Both the position numbers and the translations under genes were made by a program. From Cryptomeria japonica (Eukaryota > Streptophyta > Pinopsida > Cupressales > Cupressaceae), in assembly GCF_030272615.1 (NCBI RefSeq), contig NC_081408.1:405737389-405801388 (forward strand): a stretch of 64,000 nt of DNA. The letters run 5' to 3'. Positions 11,975 to 24,766 of the stretch are shown here, piece after piece (within the stretch, counting starts at the first letter, position 1; each line of letters starts with the position of its first letter). The notes below the pieces were generated by a model that saw nothing but the letters and a program-made list of their open reading frames with translations, did not search any database and was not told the origin of the DNA.

Positions 11975-13758
11975 CTACAAACAGAATTTGTTAACACTAA
12001 TGATTTGCTTATCACATTCATCCATCCTGCGTTTGATTGCCCCAATCTCTTCCCTGATGTCCTTAACCTCCAGAAGGAGGCCCAAGTTGTCAATGTGATT
12101 CAAAAGGTCCTTGACCTCACCACCAATGTTCTGGAAGTGCTCAATGGTAGGGGTCCCCTCGGGAATATCTTCTTCATCTCCGCTATCCTCCTTATTGTCC
12201 TGATTGATCAAATTGTCCACTCCCAAATTCTCCTTTTCATCCTTAGGGTTTGCAACTTCCTTAGCACGATCATCCTCAGGGACAGTAATAGCTTGGGCTC
12301 CAACAATGTTAGCATCCAGGTCCACCATATTCATAACCTGATCAGGGTCCACAAGGTTAATTTGGTCCACACGTTCCTCAACATATGTAACCTTCCCAAC
12401 ATTAGTAGGGGGTCTAGAAATACCTTCCTCAGTCCCATGCATCGACACCTTAATTTCCTCACCACCCTCTGCCCCAAACATAGCACCCCCAACCTTGCCA
12501 TGAGTGTCCCCCCCCTCCTCATCAGAGTCAGAGACATTTTGGGTTTTAATCTTCTTCTCTGAGGAACCCTTGGAAGCAATTATGCAGGACCTCCTCCTTC
12601 CTCCAATCTCCAAGATAGGGTTTTCATCTTCTAAATCATCATAAGAAGAATTGTCCATGACAATTCTCTTACATTTTGAGGGGGATTTCCCTTTTCCCTT
12701 GGTCTGAGTATGGGTTTTATCTTTCCCAACCGAGGAAAAGGGCACAAAGTGCGGGGCAATCTCTGAGATAGAAGCAGAGGAGGGGAACTGAGGGGCAATG
12801 AAAGCTTGGTTCACAAATTGAAAAATCTTGGGGAGAGTGAGGCCACTAGGGAAGGTCGAGAGAGGATGTGAAGAAGCCAATGGGGGTTGGTAAATCATGA
12901 GGTTCCTGGGAGGGTACAAAGACATGTGGAAATTGTACAACCTGTAAATGAGGCCTTGATGAAGGGGGATGTGAGACTTATCCCCATTTTGGGGGTCAAG
13001 GGTTTCCTTTATTGAAACCTCTAAAGAATGCAACAGAAAAAACGACAAGGAAAGGAGATCATTATTGCGAAAATGGTTAAGCACGGGCAAGTGATAGTAA
13101 TAAAATACCTTGTAGCGGCCCTCCAACGTGAAATACTTCATAATCATCATGCAAATCTGGTTCCAAGGGTATTTCAACTCTTCTCTGGAAAACCCACCTT
13201 GCATTTTCACCAGTTCCTCCTTGCCTTTGAAAAATATTTTGAGTCCCTCACTGTTGGCAACATGACTAGTTCTCTTCCATCTTCTCCCATCCAAGGAAAG
13301 ACCTGTCACCTGAGAAATAGATTCCATGGAGACATTGAAAGAGACCCCACCAACAGAAACCCTTCTGTCCGTCCAAGGGTTTACAAATTGGACCAAGAGA
13401 TGCTCATCATAGCTGGCAAGGCTTTCCATGAACTCTGCCACCCTGCCTTCAACACAGTAGTTCCACACCATCGCATCTTTTTTGAAATCCTCTAGGTTGT
13501 GAGGTTCATACCACACTATGTCCCCCCCCCATAGTTTTAGCAGAGAGCGTATTATCAGTATTAGACATAAGCAACAACACAAAGTAAGTGTTGAGAGAAT
13601 AACACTTAGCGGAAATAAAACCACATTTTTTTTCCAGAGTCGGAGCTTTTGATGATGATATGGTGATCAGGATGCCTTGCAGCGAAATTATAACCATAAA
13701 CGTCCTTGGGATTAGGAAGTTTTTGTGAACCATTAATCGCTTTTTGAGAAATGACCAT
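11975..13758 (-). pseudogene. LINE-borne third ORF: N-terminal domain, acidic middle, coiled-coil end
   Basis: About 590 codons after allowing for two frameshifts. The chosen start is the ATG at 13756-13758 ('MVISQKAING'). The longest open part (to 11975) has an N-terminal domain with 'YEPHNLEDFKKDAMVWN', 'SMESISQVTGLS', 'YFTLEGRYKVFYYYH' and 'VLNHFR'. These match the ORF at 36.6-34.8 kb ('YEPSNCKEWKQKEVIWN', 'LNHFR', 'NGDTTMHQG'). Next comes a basic stretch ('KGKGKSPSKCKR'), a long acidic region and a short amphipathic helical end ('EVKDIREEIGAIKRRMD'). The two frameshifts fall in T8 (13626-13633) and C9 (13522-13530), so they may be slippage or sequencing error. It lies about 340 bp downstream of the RNase H stop on the same strand. 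Function is unknown; a nucleic-acid-binding or gag-like role is possible but untested. Confidence 0.75.
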
Positions 13759-14102
13759 GGGCACATAGTAAATCACCATGAGATTGAAACTATCTCAATT
13801 CACATGGATGCAAGGAGCACGTGGTGCAAATTGCATGCAACAAACAATTCAACCTGTCCAACTGGGCCAATTGAAGTGCATGTGATCACACTTAAGGTCC
13901 ATCATAAGGTAGTACCATAGGAGGGTGTACCAAAAGGTGATCATGGCATACACCTTGGACATAGAAACCATGCTGGCAGTCCACCTCATCAGACTGTTGG
14001 TGCAAGTCATCAAAGGATTGTATCTATTCAAATTTGAAAAATAATTCCTCCAGAGGCCTTCGAAAGGCAATTGGAGAATGCAGTAGAAACCAAAGGAAAG
14101 CT

Positions 14103-17100
14103 TAATCATGAGGAGTAAGCTTGGAGGACTCTCCCTTCAAGAGGGAGTTAACAATAGGAGGCAAAGAGTGGGAATTCCTCCAACATTTTAGGCCCGAGTC
14201 CATTAATATGAGAGTTGCAATAGCATCAACAACCCCATTTCCTTCTTTGTAGATGTGCATGACATGGAAAGAGTCAAGTTTTAAAATGAGTCTAATGATA
14301 GCTCTGACGATACCTTCAATCGACTAGTTAAGTCTGTTACGCCCTTTAACAACATCAATGATAAGCTTAGAGTCTCCTTCAATATCCATAGTTGTAATGC
14401 CCATGTAGAGGGCGAAACGGACCCCCTAGGCCAAGGCCATAACCTCCGCTTGATTGATAGTGTGACCATTCAGGTTCCCCGTATAGGCTGCAACCAGGGC
14501 CCCACTATGGGTTCTAATGACACCACCCACTGTAGTCAGGCCATGTCTAGAAGCCCCATCAAAGTTTAGTTTGAAGAAACCTGGGGTCGGGGGGAACCAC
14601 TTAGTATTTTATCTCAGGAGAAGCTTGGAATTGTCAGTGTGAGAAAAAGAGCTAGGAAGGTTCCAACTAAGAGTAATCTCCCAATCCCTGATAGAGGGTG
14701 GATTAGGGAACTTCCTAACCCGAGTAACAAAGATATTTTCCAATAAGAGCTTAAGGAAACAGGTAAAGACACTTTCTAGAGAGGCCTCCTTATCCCTGAA
14801 GATCCTATTGTTTCTTTCCTTCTAGATGCTCTAGCAGAGGTGAGGGGGAATTTGTCTCCAGGGTTGGAAAACCAGGGGGTTGGAGGAGGGGCCCCTCCAC
14901 TCTTGCAACAAATTAGTCAAATTTTCATTCAAAATCTAGCAAAGGTTGAGTTTACTACAAACCAACCCCCAAAGGGCTTTGGAAAAGGAACAATGGAAGA
15001 AAATATGGGGAGGGATTTCTATATCAGATTTGCAAAGAATACATCTATTGGGGAACTGGAATCCATGTTTAGCCAAGTTATCTTGAGTGAGGATTCTATT
15101 ATGTAGAGTAGTCCACCAAAAAAAATGATCTTGGGGATAAGTGCCAAATGTCATTCCACATCACCAGGGGGATGGGATCCCGGAGCATGCTATAGTAGGT
15201 CGTCTTAACAGAGAATTCCCTTGTGGGGTTCCATTTGCAAATAAGTTTGTCCTCCCTAGGAAAGAGTGGGAGTCTTACCTATCCAATAGATTTTGTAGTT
15301 CCATGGCAACATGTAGAAGTAGGGGCTGATCTAAACAACAATTAGAAATGACCTTCCATGTGTTGTTAAAGAAGCAATTGGAGACCCATACCCCAAAGAA
15401 ACCCTTGGCAACATCTTTAATCCTTCTAAGGGAGGGATAAGAAATCAAGGGCTTTTCCCCAAGCCAGCAGTCTTCGCAGAATAAAATCTTTCTGCCATTT
15501 CATGCCGTGGAATATAAGCTCCCTACAGTTGAGGATATTATTCCAAAATTTGGACCCTCTGTGCAGTCCCTCTTCATTCAGAGTAGTAAGGAAGCTACCT
15601 TGGCAAAGGTATTTGGCCCTATTGAAGTGGGTGATTTTGTGGATTCCTAGCCCCCCCTTCAATTTCAGGTAGCAAACTTTATCCCAGCTAACAAGAGCAA
15701 GCCTTCTTTTTTCTTCCAATCCCATCCAAAGGAAAGTTTTTTGGATGTGTTCCACATTGTTAGCCATAGTGGCAGATATTTTAAAAAGGGAGAGGAAGTA
15801 CACTAGAATTCCCTACAAAGAGGAGACCAGCAATTGAAGCTTCCTTGCACTACTTAGGAACCTTCCTTTCCACCCTGCCAACTTTTTTTGCATTCTCTCA
15901 AGGATAGAAGTCCAAAAGGAATTGGAGACATCCTTGATAGTGATAGGTAGCCCAAGGTAGATGCTAGGGAGTGAGGTGATTTGACATCCAAGGATCCCTT
16001 GAATTTTAGCTTGAATTTTATCCTCCGTATGAAAGAAATAGATATTGCTTTTATCATAATTGATGTGCTAGTCTGAGGCATTCACATAGTTGTTGAGGAA
16101 GGACTTTCATCCCTTAGCCTCAATCACCAAATAAATCCTAAAAAGAATAGTGTCATCAACAAACTGCTACAAGATAGTAGGGGAGACAGTAGAGGCAGGT
16201 TTGATTCCCTTGAGGGCTCCTCTATCAATGAGGGAATTGAATTTTTTTGCTAAAACCTCTGCCAGAATTATGAAGAAGAAGGGTAACAGAAAGTCACCCC
16301 GTCGAAGACCCCTAGAAGCCCCAAAGGACTTCTGGGGTAAACCATTCATGAGGATAGAATAATTGATAGTGGTTATGCATTCCCTAATGAGGTTGAGAAG
16401 CTTTCCCCAACACCCAACTTTTGAAGGACTTTGAAAAGAAAGCTCCAGTTAACTCTATCATAAGCCTTAGAGATATCAAGTTTCAAAACCATACCAGGTT
16501 TACGACATCTCCCCATAGAGTGAATGACTTCATGAGTGGAAATGGTCGCATCCAGAATTTGTCTACTTGAGACGAACCCCTTCTGACTAGGGATAACTAG
16601 AGAATCCAGAAAGGGTTTAAGTATTTTCACCAAGACCTTGGTGAAAATATTGTAGAGAGTGTTACAAAGGCTGATGGGTTGAAAGTCCCTTGAGGGTCGA
16701 CACCTGAATCTTAGGAACTAGAGCAATGAAAGTGTTGCTAAGTTTCTTGAGCCATTTACCAAAACTAAAGAAGTCCTTAGTGGCAAGAATCCCATCGACG
16801 CCCACCACATCCCAAAAGTCCTGAAAGAAAGCCAAAGGGAAGCCATCCAGGCCCAAAGCTTTGAAATACCCCATAGAGAACATTGTATTCCTCATTTCAT
16901 TGTCAATGACCTGGGACATAATGTAATCATTGTCCTCCATAGTGAGGGGAGAAGGAAGGCAATGAAGGAGGTTCTCAATAAAGTTTGGATCCCGAGTCCT
17001 GTAGTCTTCCCTAAACAAAGAAGAGAAGTAGTCAGTAGCCAGGTTTCCAAGACCCACTTCATCTTTGACATCCTGATTTTGATCATTCCTTAGACAGGAG

Positions 17101-17252
17101 ATGTGATTTCTTCTCCTGTGAATACTAGCAGATCTGTGGAAGAAAGTCATATTTTTGTCTCCTTCCTTCAACCATTGGACCCAAGATTTCTGCTTCCAAA
17201 AAAGCTCCTCCCTTGTTGAGTTCTCCTTCCATTTCCTTCTTATGCTCGCCTC
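14103..17252 (-). pseudogene. LINE ORF2 remnant: reverse transcriptase plus RNase H
   Basis: Copies element RNA into DNA at the nicked target. Visible in minus order: 'WLKEGDKNMTFFH' near 17155; the RT finger motif, here 'ALGLDGFPLAFF' where relatives have APGPDGFP; 'LKLDISKAYDRVNWSFL' near 16490-16440; 'GLRRGDF' near 16310; and an intact catalytic 'FVDDT' near 16155. Thumb/connection sequence follows ('GWKGRFL' near 15850, 'VSWDKVCYLKLKGGLGI' near 15660), then the RT-type zinc finger ('NRCILCKSD' near 15040) and RNase H at about 14590-14190. RNase H keeps all four acidic positions: 'NFDGAS', 'QAEVMA', 'EGDS' and 'VVDAIA'. Many stops and frame changes make it inactive. No endonuclease is present because the element is 5'-truncated. 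Confidence 0.9.
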
Positions 17253-18007
17253 TTCAGTTGTTTCAAATATACATGTTGTCATGGAGGATTGCACTGTGAT
17301 GCCAAGTATAAAACCCAACAATCTTGTGAAACATGGGAATACTTTTAGGCCTATGAGTATGCCTATTGTGAAAGTAGACCTTCGAAGATCAGGTCGGCTT
17401 CCTGTCTAATGAATCTCCTGCAATTAACCTCTTGAGAAAAGGGATAGAAGGAATACTGAAATTAAACCTATCCTACGAGGTGATGCACCAAATATCGCTT
17501 CTGAAATCTGTAACCGCTTAAACCACAAAATCTTCAACAAATAACTTTGAAAGTTTAACAACTCAACTGAACATGTGAATACATAAATATTTCTTAGAAA
17601 GGGCTAAATTTAATGCTTGTTTGAAAGAAACTGATAGGTTTTCACAACTTCGATCTATTAAAACCAATTAACACAATCTGAAACCTGCATTCACCATGTA
17701 TCTCCTTACCCTAAAAGCTGACCGAGTGAGACAAATTAGAGGATATAAATCACTCAAAATCATCAAATCATTCATTCATCAGATAACACAAGAAGTACCA
17801 AGAAGGAATCTGCTGCTATTTTATTGAAAATCAAGGAATTTTTGTTGTTACAATACTCATAAAAGTGAGATACAATACTGTCCTGGAGAATGAAAGGGTT
17901 TGAAAATAGTCCACAATCATGTTGAGGAAAGGAAAAGAACTCTCTAATAATGAATAGGAGAGAGAATATATAGAAGAGAAGCTGAAGTGGATTTTTCACC
18001 TACTGCC
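17253..18007. other. LINE target flank, no assigned gene
   Basis: Starts with the candidate target-site duplication (17253-17263). A short plus-strand frame continues to 17409 ('KPNNLVKHGNTF', 'RRSGRLPV') and could be the end of an ORF that the LINE interrupted, but it matches nothing I know. The rest is AT-rich and featureless. Confidence 0.4.
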
Positions 18008-18901
18008 ATGTTTGTACAAGATCTAGAAAGTAACAAATCAAATTTGTTAACAAAAGTGTTTGAGCATGATCAAGTACAAAAACATGTTGTAGAAATAGAA
18101 AAGGGTGTTGAAGTTTAGATTTCAACTGGTTTATTTGAAGAAATTCCCTTATTTATTAATGATGAGATTGAATGCATGACAATACTAACATCATTATCCA
18201 GTTATGAGCAGCAGGCAGTTGATAATCATCAGGATAAAGAGTAGATCTATGAGGAAGTAAAAGAAGACAACGGGGTTGTAAAAGAGTTACAGGTTGGTAT
18301 AGATACAATTTTTTTTCAAGTAGAGCAAAACAATAAGCAAATCTTAGATTTCCAAGGTACAAATGCTGAAGGTAATCAAGAAAGTGTATTGGGGAACACT
18401 TTGCATGATGAAATTGATTGTGATATAGCTATATTCTCAAGCACTATTGAAGATTTTTTCTCTAACATTGATAAAGAATTGACACTATTGGAAAGAAAGG
18501 ATTGTGATCAACATGATTAGGCAGAAGAAATAGTTATAGTTGAGGAGATGGTTGACAGACAAGAAACCAACAATCAAGTTCCAAATTTTAGCATCTCTAG
18601 AGGTTGCCTGATCATGCATCTAGCCTGAAATGAAGCCAAGCATGAAGAAGTTTCTCAAGAAGAGAAAGCTGCAACCCAAGTGAAACAATCTTCACTCACC
18701 CACCCACTCCAAGTAAATAGAATACACAACCAACTCAACGATGTAGGAGGCGTTGTTTTCATTTTTAAAGATATATTGAAGCAATTGGTAGACTATATCT
18801 TCATACTTAATTTCTTCTCAGCTATTTATAAGATTTCACAACGTCCTAAGCTTGGAAGAAAAGGAAATTATTTCTCAAAACCATTGAATGGTTTTGTATA
18901 A
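18008..18901 (+). pseudogene. Decayed ORF of unknown family, acidic, about 298 codons
   Basis: One plus-strand frame from the ATG at 18008 runs to TAA/TAG at 18899-18901 with only four internal stops (near 18116, 18241, 18518 and 18627) in nearly 300 codons, far fewer than chance in AT-rich DNA. The product is acidic with Glu/Asp- and Gln-rich stretches ('VVKELQVGIDTIFFQVEQ', 'STIEDFFSNIDKELTLLE') and ends in a hydrophobic segment ('LVDYIFILNFFSAIYKI') followed by a basic tail ('RPKLGRKGNYFSKPL'). The hydrophobic part could be a membrane anchor. It resembles the extra ORFs some plant gypsy elements carry, but I cannot name the family and see no linked pol gene. Confidence 0.5.
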
Positions 18902-19900
18902 CCAAGTTTCACTCCTGATTAGAGTAGGGTAGAGTATTTTTAGTTCAGTTTTCAGTTTGCAATTTTCCATAAGTGCTCCTGGCACATTGCAGTTTCAATT
19001 TTCAGTTTCAGTCAAGTTTTCAATTCACTTTGGTTTTTGAATAAGTGTTATTGCATGGTTTGTAGGCTCAGCTATAGGCAGAGCCAAAGTAGTTTCAGTT
19101 TCTAGTTGTTTTGGTTTTGTTTGAAGTGCTAAGTTGCAATTCTAGATTTTGAAGAGGGCAAATTTGACTCAATGCCCAATGGATATGCTAGGCTACTAGT
19201 TTCTATTTGTTTAGCAGGCAAACACCCCTGAGACGTCACCAAAAATGTTACCAGATTTGTCTACACCTAAATTTGGTGACCTGTTATAGGCCTGATACAT
19301 TGCATTTCGAAGAAAGGTACACAAATTTTTTTCCAAGTTTGTTATCTTTACAAATAAACATGTATGCCATAAAAGTATCTTATTTCAAATGTGCAATTGT
19401 TTGAATCAAAAGAGATATACATGAATAAAATATTTGCACGTAACACATTTTTATTTATAAAGATCAAACTGTACATGAAATCCCACACAAGCCGTGGGAA
19501 TAACTGAAACCATAGACACATATTTTCATACAAACATGAAAATAAACTATATAACAAAAGAAAGATAAGTGGGAGAACAATGTAACTCGTCATTGCTTGG
19601 AATGATGAGTTTGAACTTGAGAGAGTTGCTAAAGTCGCAGATGCTCATCCACTTCACTCTCTCCTGCTTTCAATTCTTCAGTACCCGCAAGAGATTTGGA
19701 AAAATGATGTTAGAGCAATGAGGATTATCATATTCTCACACTCAAAATTATCAGTAAATATAGTTCATCTACATAAGAATATCAAAACACATGCCTACAA
19801 TAATCAACATATCAGAATAAAAAAGAAAGGAATCAATGCAGATAAGGTGCCATGGGATAGCAACAAGTACCATATTTTTTCTAACATGTTTGTTCATTGT
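18902..19900. other. Non-coding; T-rich then mixed sequence
   Basis: Follows the decayed ORF. Bases 18940-19150 are rich in repeated 'cagttttcagtttc' words and could be a 3' untranslated or LTR-like region. Around 19210-19300, 'gtcaccaaaaatgttacc' and 'aaatttggtgacctg' look like an LTR border, but I found no partner copy in the window. Confidence 0.4.
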
Positions 19901-22900
19901 GCAGGTATAAGATAGGTTTCATTTCATGAATGTCAAGAATGTGGGATTGAATGAGGCTCCCACAAGGGTTGAGCCCAACATGCTAACATGTCAATATCAC
20001 TCCATTGAGCAGGGACCCATCATTCACAATAGTGAAACTTTCAAGATCACTGTTATGGATAACGCGCCTGTGATCAATGTAGCCATATTGGCATATCAAC
20101 ACCTAGACAACCCTAATGAGATCTCACAAAGGTCAAAGATAGTCTTAAGAGATAACTCAAATGGACATAAAGCTGCTACAGACAGTAAAAGATAGAAAAG
20201 CATGAGATCTCAATCATAAAATCATCAGGAAAGTATGCACATTCACAGAGCAGCATATAAGGTTATAACATTACATCATTATCAAAAGGGAATGCATGAC
20301 AGTGAAAGGTCTGCATGCAAAGATCTAGAGAAAACCAACAAGTTCTAGGTCTGAGATAAAAACAAAGATCTTAAAATAGTGTCTTAAGGATTCCGTAATT
20401 AAAAACCAGTGAAGAATTTAATTTACAATCAAAGCTAATAAATCAACAAAGACATATCCCTATCATCAAGGACAATCTTAAATAAGGTCAACTCCTGTAG
20501 TAAATACAAAACAAGGATGATGTATGTTAAAGACATCCTTTTGAGTTTTATGTCAAATGAGTCTCCCAAGACAAACCATATCAGTCATTAGATACAATTA
20601 CCAAACCATGATTATTGCAGCAGTGATGAGGTCATTGTGATAAAAGAAAAAATAGTAGCATAGCAGTCATCCGAAAGGAGACAATCGTAGTAGTATGTTG
20701 TAGCATAGAAATCCAATGACATATATGAAGATCTCCAAGAAATAGGGAGTACACAGAGCATTAGTTAGAAAGTACATGGTAATGGCAGCCATTCAGGTCA
20801 ATACAATGTTGCAGATAATAGAATAGAGAACATAGAATGTATTCACTATCAAAAGTGTCAACCATTACATAAACAGTAATGGTGAATTAAAGGACAATAC
20901 AATCATCTGAACATGGGGAAAATACACAAAGGTATTTGTCCCAAATCAATGAATTATGACAGTAGCATACATCTTTAAGATCTCTAATAGAGATACAAAA
21001 GAAAATATAACAGACTGGAAATTTTTATGACAGTGTGGTGATAAGCAAGATCTAAGTATCCATGTTGGGCTAATAAAGAAACATAAAGGTCTTATTGAGT
21101 CACCATGGAGGATATGCTGCCAAAGCAATATATAATAAAGATAGATCAACCTTTTCAAAGGGATTCAAACATGATCATTTGCAAAGATATTCTAAAACAA
21201 AGGGACTTTAACAATCTATTGAACCCTCATATAAAGACAAATGATGCAGTCTTATGTTAAGTCATAAACATTAAGGAATCAGTCAAAACAAAATGTGTGA
21301 TGAAAGTTTTGTTTGTCATGAACCTGTGAAAGAATACATAAATAATGCAATAAAAAAATGAGCAGTTTCAAACTTCAAACCATAGCATTGGCAGATCCAA
21401 AAGAACAACCCAAGACATATCAAATGTATAATACAATGATACACAACCATAAGGGCTAACAACCTCTTCAAAACTTGTAGCATCAATGAGTATCCAAGCA
21501 TAAAAAAATAGTGGTATAATTCATAATAGATTAGTAAAAGATGAGTTGCATCATTCACAAAGGATATACAAACTTCAAATGCAGTATACCAAACAAAGGC
21601 CAAGTAACAATACAATGACCTTGACAAAGCTTTCACTTAAAAGACACAATAAATAAAGACTGAATTTATGAATAGTAGTAAGGTATATCATAGGCCTTGG
21701 AAGAAATAGGTGTCATGATAAAGACAGTGACATGCAACAATCAACATAACAAACCAAAAGTAAGGATAATATCAAAGGCAACAAATCACAAGTGTAGATT
21801 TATAGTACTGAAGCTACATATGCAATCTATAGTCATGAGGATATGTAGATCAATCCCAAGGAACTGCATGTTAAATCAATCATAGAAAATCACAATGCAA
21901 TGATGAAAAACAGTCATTAGGCACTGTTTGAACAACATTTCCAATATGTTATGTTAACTTGATAGTATCATTGATTTTAAAAAAAAAAAACAATGAGCAA
22001 CATGATCACAATCATAAAAATATGTCAAAAGAGAAAAAAATAATTGATCATGACAGTCATATCAATAAAGAGAAACATTCTCAATCACAGTATTGAGACA
22101 ACAAACACCTTCACTACAAAGGGCACAAATTTGTAGTCCCCTCATGTGGAAATGGCAGCCAAAAGACAATTACTAGAGATAGAAAGAAGCTTCATCTACA
22201 GTCACAATTCTTCTCAAAGAGCAATATTAAATCAAAGTGCACTATAAGCTTGTGAAAGAGACAATATATAAAGACATATCAGTGCCAATATAGAAGACAC
22301 TCTTCATGAGCAACATATACACAAAAGTCTCAAGGTAGTCTAAACTAAGATAGTTCTAGGCCAGTATAGGAACAACCATCAAAGAGCTTCCAAAGACCTC
22401 AATTAATAGAACAGTAGTAATGAAGACACATAGAGGCAGAAATGTTGATGAACTAGAATAGTTGGTCAACTAGGATAGTCCAAAGAAACCTTCATGAGCA
22501 TAAATGTTACATTCACTACCTTTGAGAAGACAACCGAACTTGATGAACAATGGCAGCTATGAAATGACAATCTTGAGATCAACAACCATATGATTCACAA
22601 TCAATACAAGTCATAGAGTCTTCAACAATGGAGTCTATCCAAGAAAGATAAGTGCAATCATTTTCAAAAGATAGTAAAAAGAATTCAGTCTAGAAGGGTA
22701 ATCATGTGTTTTAGATTCATATTTACGAGATCATTCAAAAATAATGACTGTCAAAAGGCATCCAGGAGCTAGTAATGACAATAAGAATTTGAAAGGTATA
22801 GTCTTCAGCAAAGTCTGATCAAGGATCATAGTAAATAAATGATTATTCATCATCCATGATGCCTTGACTATATTCATATTCAATAAAGAAATAGTCATAA

Positions 22901-24400
22901 ATCACAAACCAAACAATTAGAGACCAAAAGTGTATGAGACAACTACACGACAATGTTGTCACAATTGGAGGGAAGAGTGCAAGATATATAATATTTTGGA
23001 GCAACTACATGATCATAACCATAACGGCCATGATGTTATAAAAGTAAAGAGCAACATAGTTCCACAGAGCATTCATGATGGACAAAGGACAGTCACCTTC
23101 ACCAAGTACAATGTGCACTCACCAGATCAACAAAGATCACAAAATCATCATTTACACTCAATGTGAGAATACAAGGAGATTCTTACAATCAGAACAAGGT
23201 AAAAGAACCAATAAATGAAAATGCTACAATGTAAAGGAGCTGAAGTGAATGTATGCACAGTTGCAGCCATAGAGAAAGAAGTTATGATCAATTACAACCT
23301 CCAAGGACAATATATGAGTCATGCTACATACAAAGACCACCATTGTGTATAATAAAGCAAATGTGAGTCATTATCAAGAATTTTAATAGTCAAGCACAAA
23401 AAGAGTGATAGCATGAACACCACTGTTGATACACAAAAGCCTAATATAAAAGTGCAGTCCTAGAAAGCTTTCAAACAAAAGAGTATTCACTGTCAAGACA
23501 ACAAGGGTTTGAAGGGAAAAAAATAGTGATGTGGTAGTTATGTAACAACACTTGGATAACATATCACAGAGAGGTATCCAATATTATCAAACAGGTCAAT
23601 ACATTTGCAATCATAGTACCTAATAACAGTCCCACTGTTATAGCAAAAGCTCAGGACAATCATCAAGAAGTAGTTATGGTCAATATAGTTTACAGTCATA
23701 CCCATGTGAGTTTCTAAGGAACATAAACACAAATCTCATTTATAGCATCATACAGTCAAGCATGAGCAGATCAAGAAATTGAGTTTTGACCCCAATCCAT
23801 GGAAAATATATCATAATGAGTGATAGTAGAACAAAGCAGTGAAGGTAAAAGTTTCAGTCAGAGGTAAGGACATTCATAGCCATATTATAAAGCATTATTA
23901 CTTCATAAATAATATTGCAGTCATAGCATTTTTGGTAGCTCAAACAGTGAATACAATCCAAGGACAATCCAAAAAGTAGTATCATAGTTTTGGAAGAGAT
24001 TGCATATTAACAAAAAAAGGTATCATTGACGGAGATACAAATAAAAAATTCTGATAGTTATAAAGATCACATCAAAAAACCCTGTGTGTATCCAGGGTTT
24101 CATCCAAAAACCCTAGGTACGCATATGATTTTGAAAGAGATCCCTTTTCTTCATAAATAAAGATTTCATGAGCCATCAAAGGAATAAGATATCACCGTTA
24201 CAAATAAAAGAATACACAAATGCAGCGGAATGAGGAAACAATATATATACATAAGTCTTTTTAGGAAAGTCTAAACTTCTCAAAATTCAAAGGGATTAAA
24301 ATAGTAATACACCATGATAATGAACCCAGTGCAAGGAAAGGAAATGAGCAACATACCACGCCCATGCAGCTATTTGAACTCCTGTTCAAAACCCCAAGTC
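19901..24400. other. 4.5-kb non-coding, strand-asymmetric A/C-rich region
   Basis: The plus strand is rich in A with frequent 'acaatcat', 'cagtcat', 'gtcatag' and 'ggcagcca' words and is comparatively poor in T and G. Stops occur in all frames; the longest ORFs are under 110 codons and look incidental. I see no strict tandem period by eye. Such asymmetry over kilobases is seen in non-coding interiors of large retrotransposon derivatives, which is the interpretation I favour weakly. Confidence 0.45.
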
Positions 24401-24694
24401 TCGTTTCCTTTCAAGCATGGAATGACAGATTGCATGGAATGACAGAATGCAGCCGCCGCAAAGCTTCTCAAAGTGATGCAAAGCGAAAATGAGCAATATT
24501 AGGGTTTTTTTTTTCTTTTCATGCCCAAATTATTATGAGTTCAATAATTTTATTCAAATAATACACTACCGCATGAATAATTATAATTATACCCCGTGGT
24601 AAATGACTTTAAAGTCATTAAACTTATGTGTTGTCCCTAAAAGATAAAGAGATGGGCTTTTATTTTTGCTTTATTTTCTTTTTTTGCATGTATG

Positions 24695-24766
24695 TTTATA
24701 AATTAATATATATTTATTAAGATTTACTTTATTAGGAATCTTAATAAACATATATTAATTTATAAA
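24695..24766. repeat. Long AT-rich inverted repeat (30-bp stem, 12-nt loop)
   Basis: Arm one (24695-24724, starting TTTATAAATTAATATATATT) and arm two (24737-24766) are reverse complements at 29 of 30 positions around a 12-nt spacer. Either transcript would form a nearly perfect hairpin. It could be a short MITE-type terminal inverted repeat pair or a fold-back, but I see no target-site duplication. Confidence 0.8.

Larger units (their letters stand above)
11622..17252 (-). mobile_element. LINE 1 of the window: 5'-truncated, with a third ORF after RNase H
   Basis: On the minus strand the order is RT, RT-associated zinc finger, RNase H, then a separate ORF, then a weak A-rich tail (TTTTTTAATAAAAA, just inside 11622). 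Candidate target-site duplications are TTCAATTGTTT (11611-11621) and TTCAGTTGTTT (17253-17263), 10 of 11 identical. If they are right, the element is 5631 bp and 5'-truncated just upstream of RT, the usual outcome of target-primed reverse transcription. The endonuclease and ORF1 are missing. The boundaries are inferred, not proven. Confidence 0.8.

Noticed and set aside
11966-12562. 198-codon plus-strand ORF
   Set aside because: It is the antisense shadow of the LINE 1 third ORF, which shows clear similarity to the copy at 36 kb.
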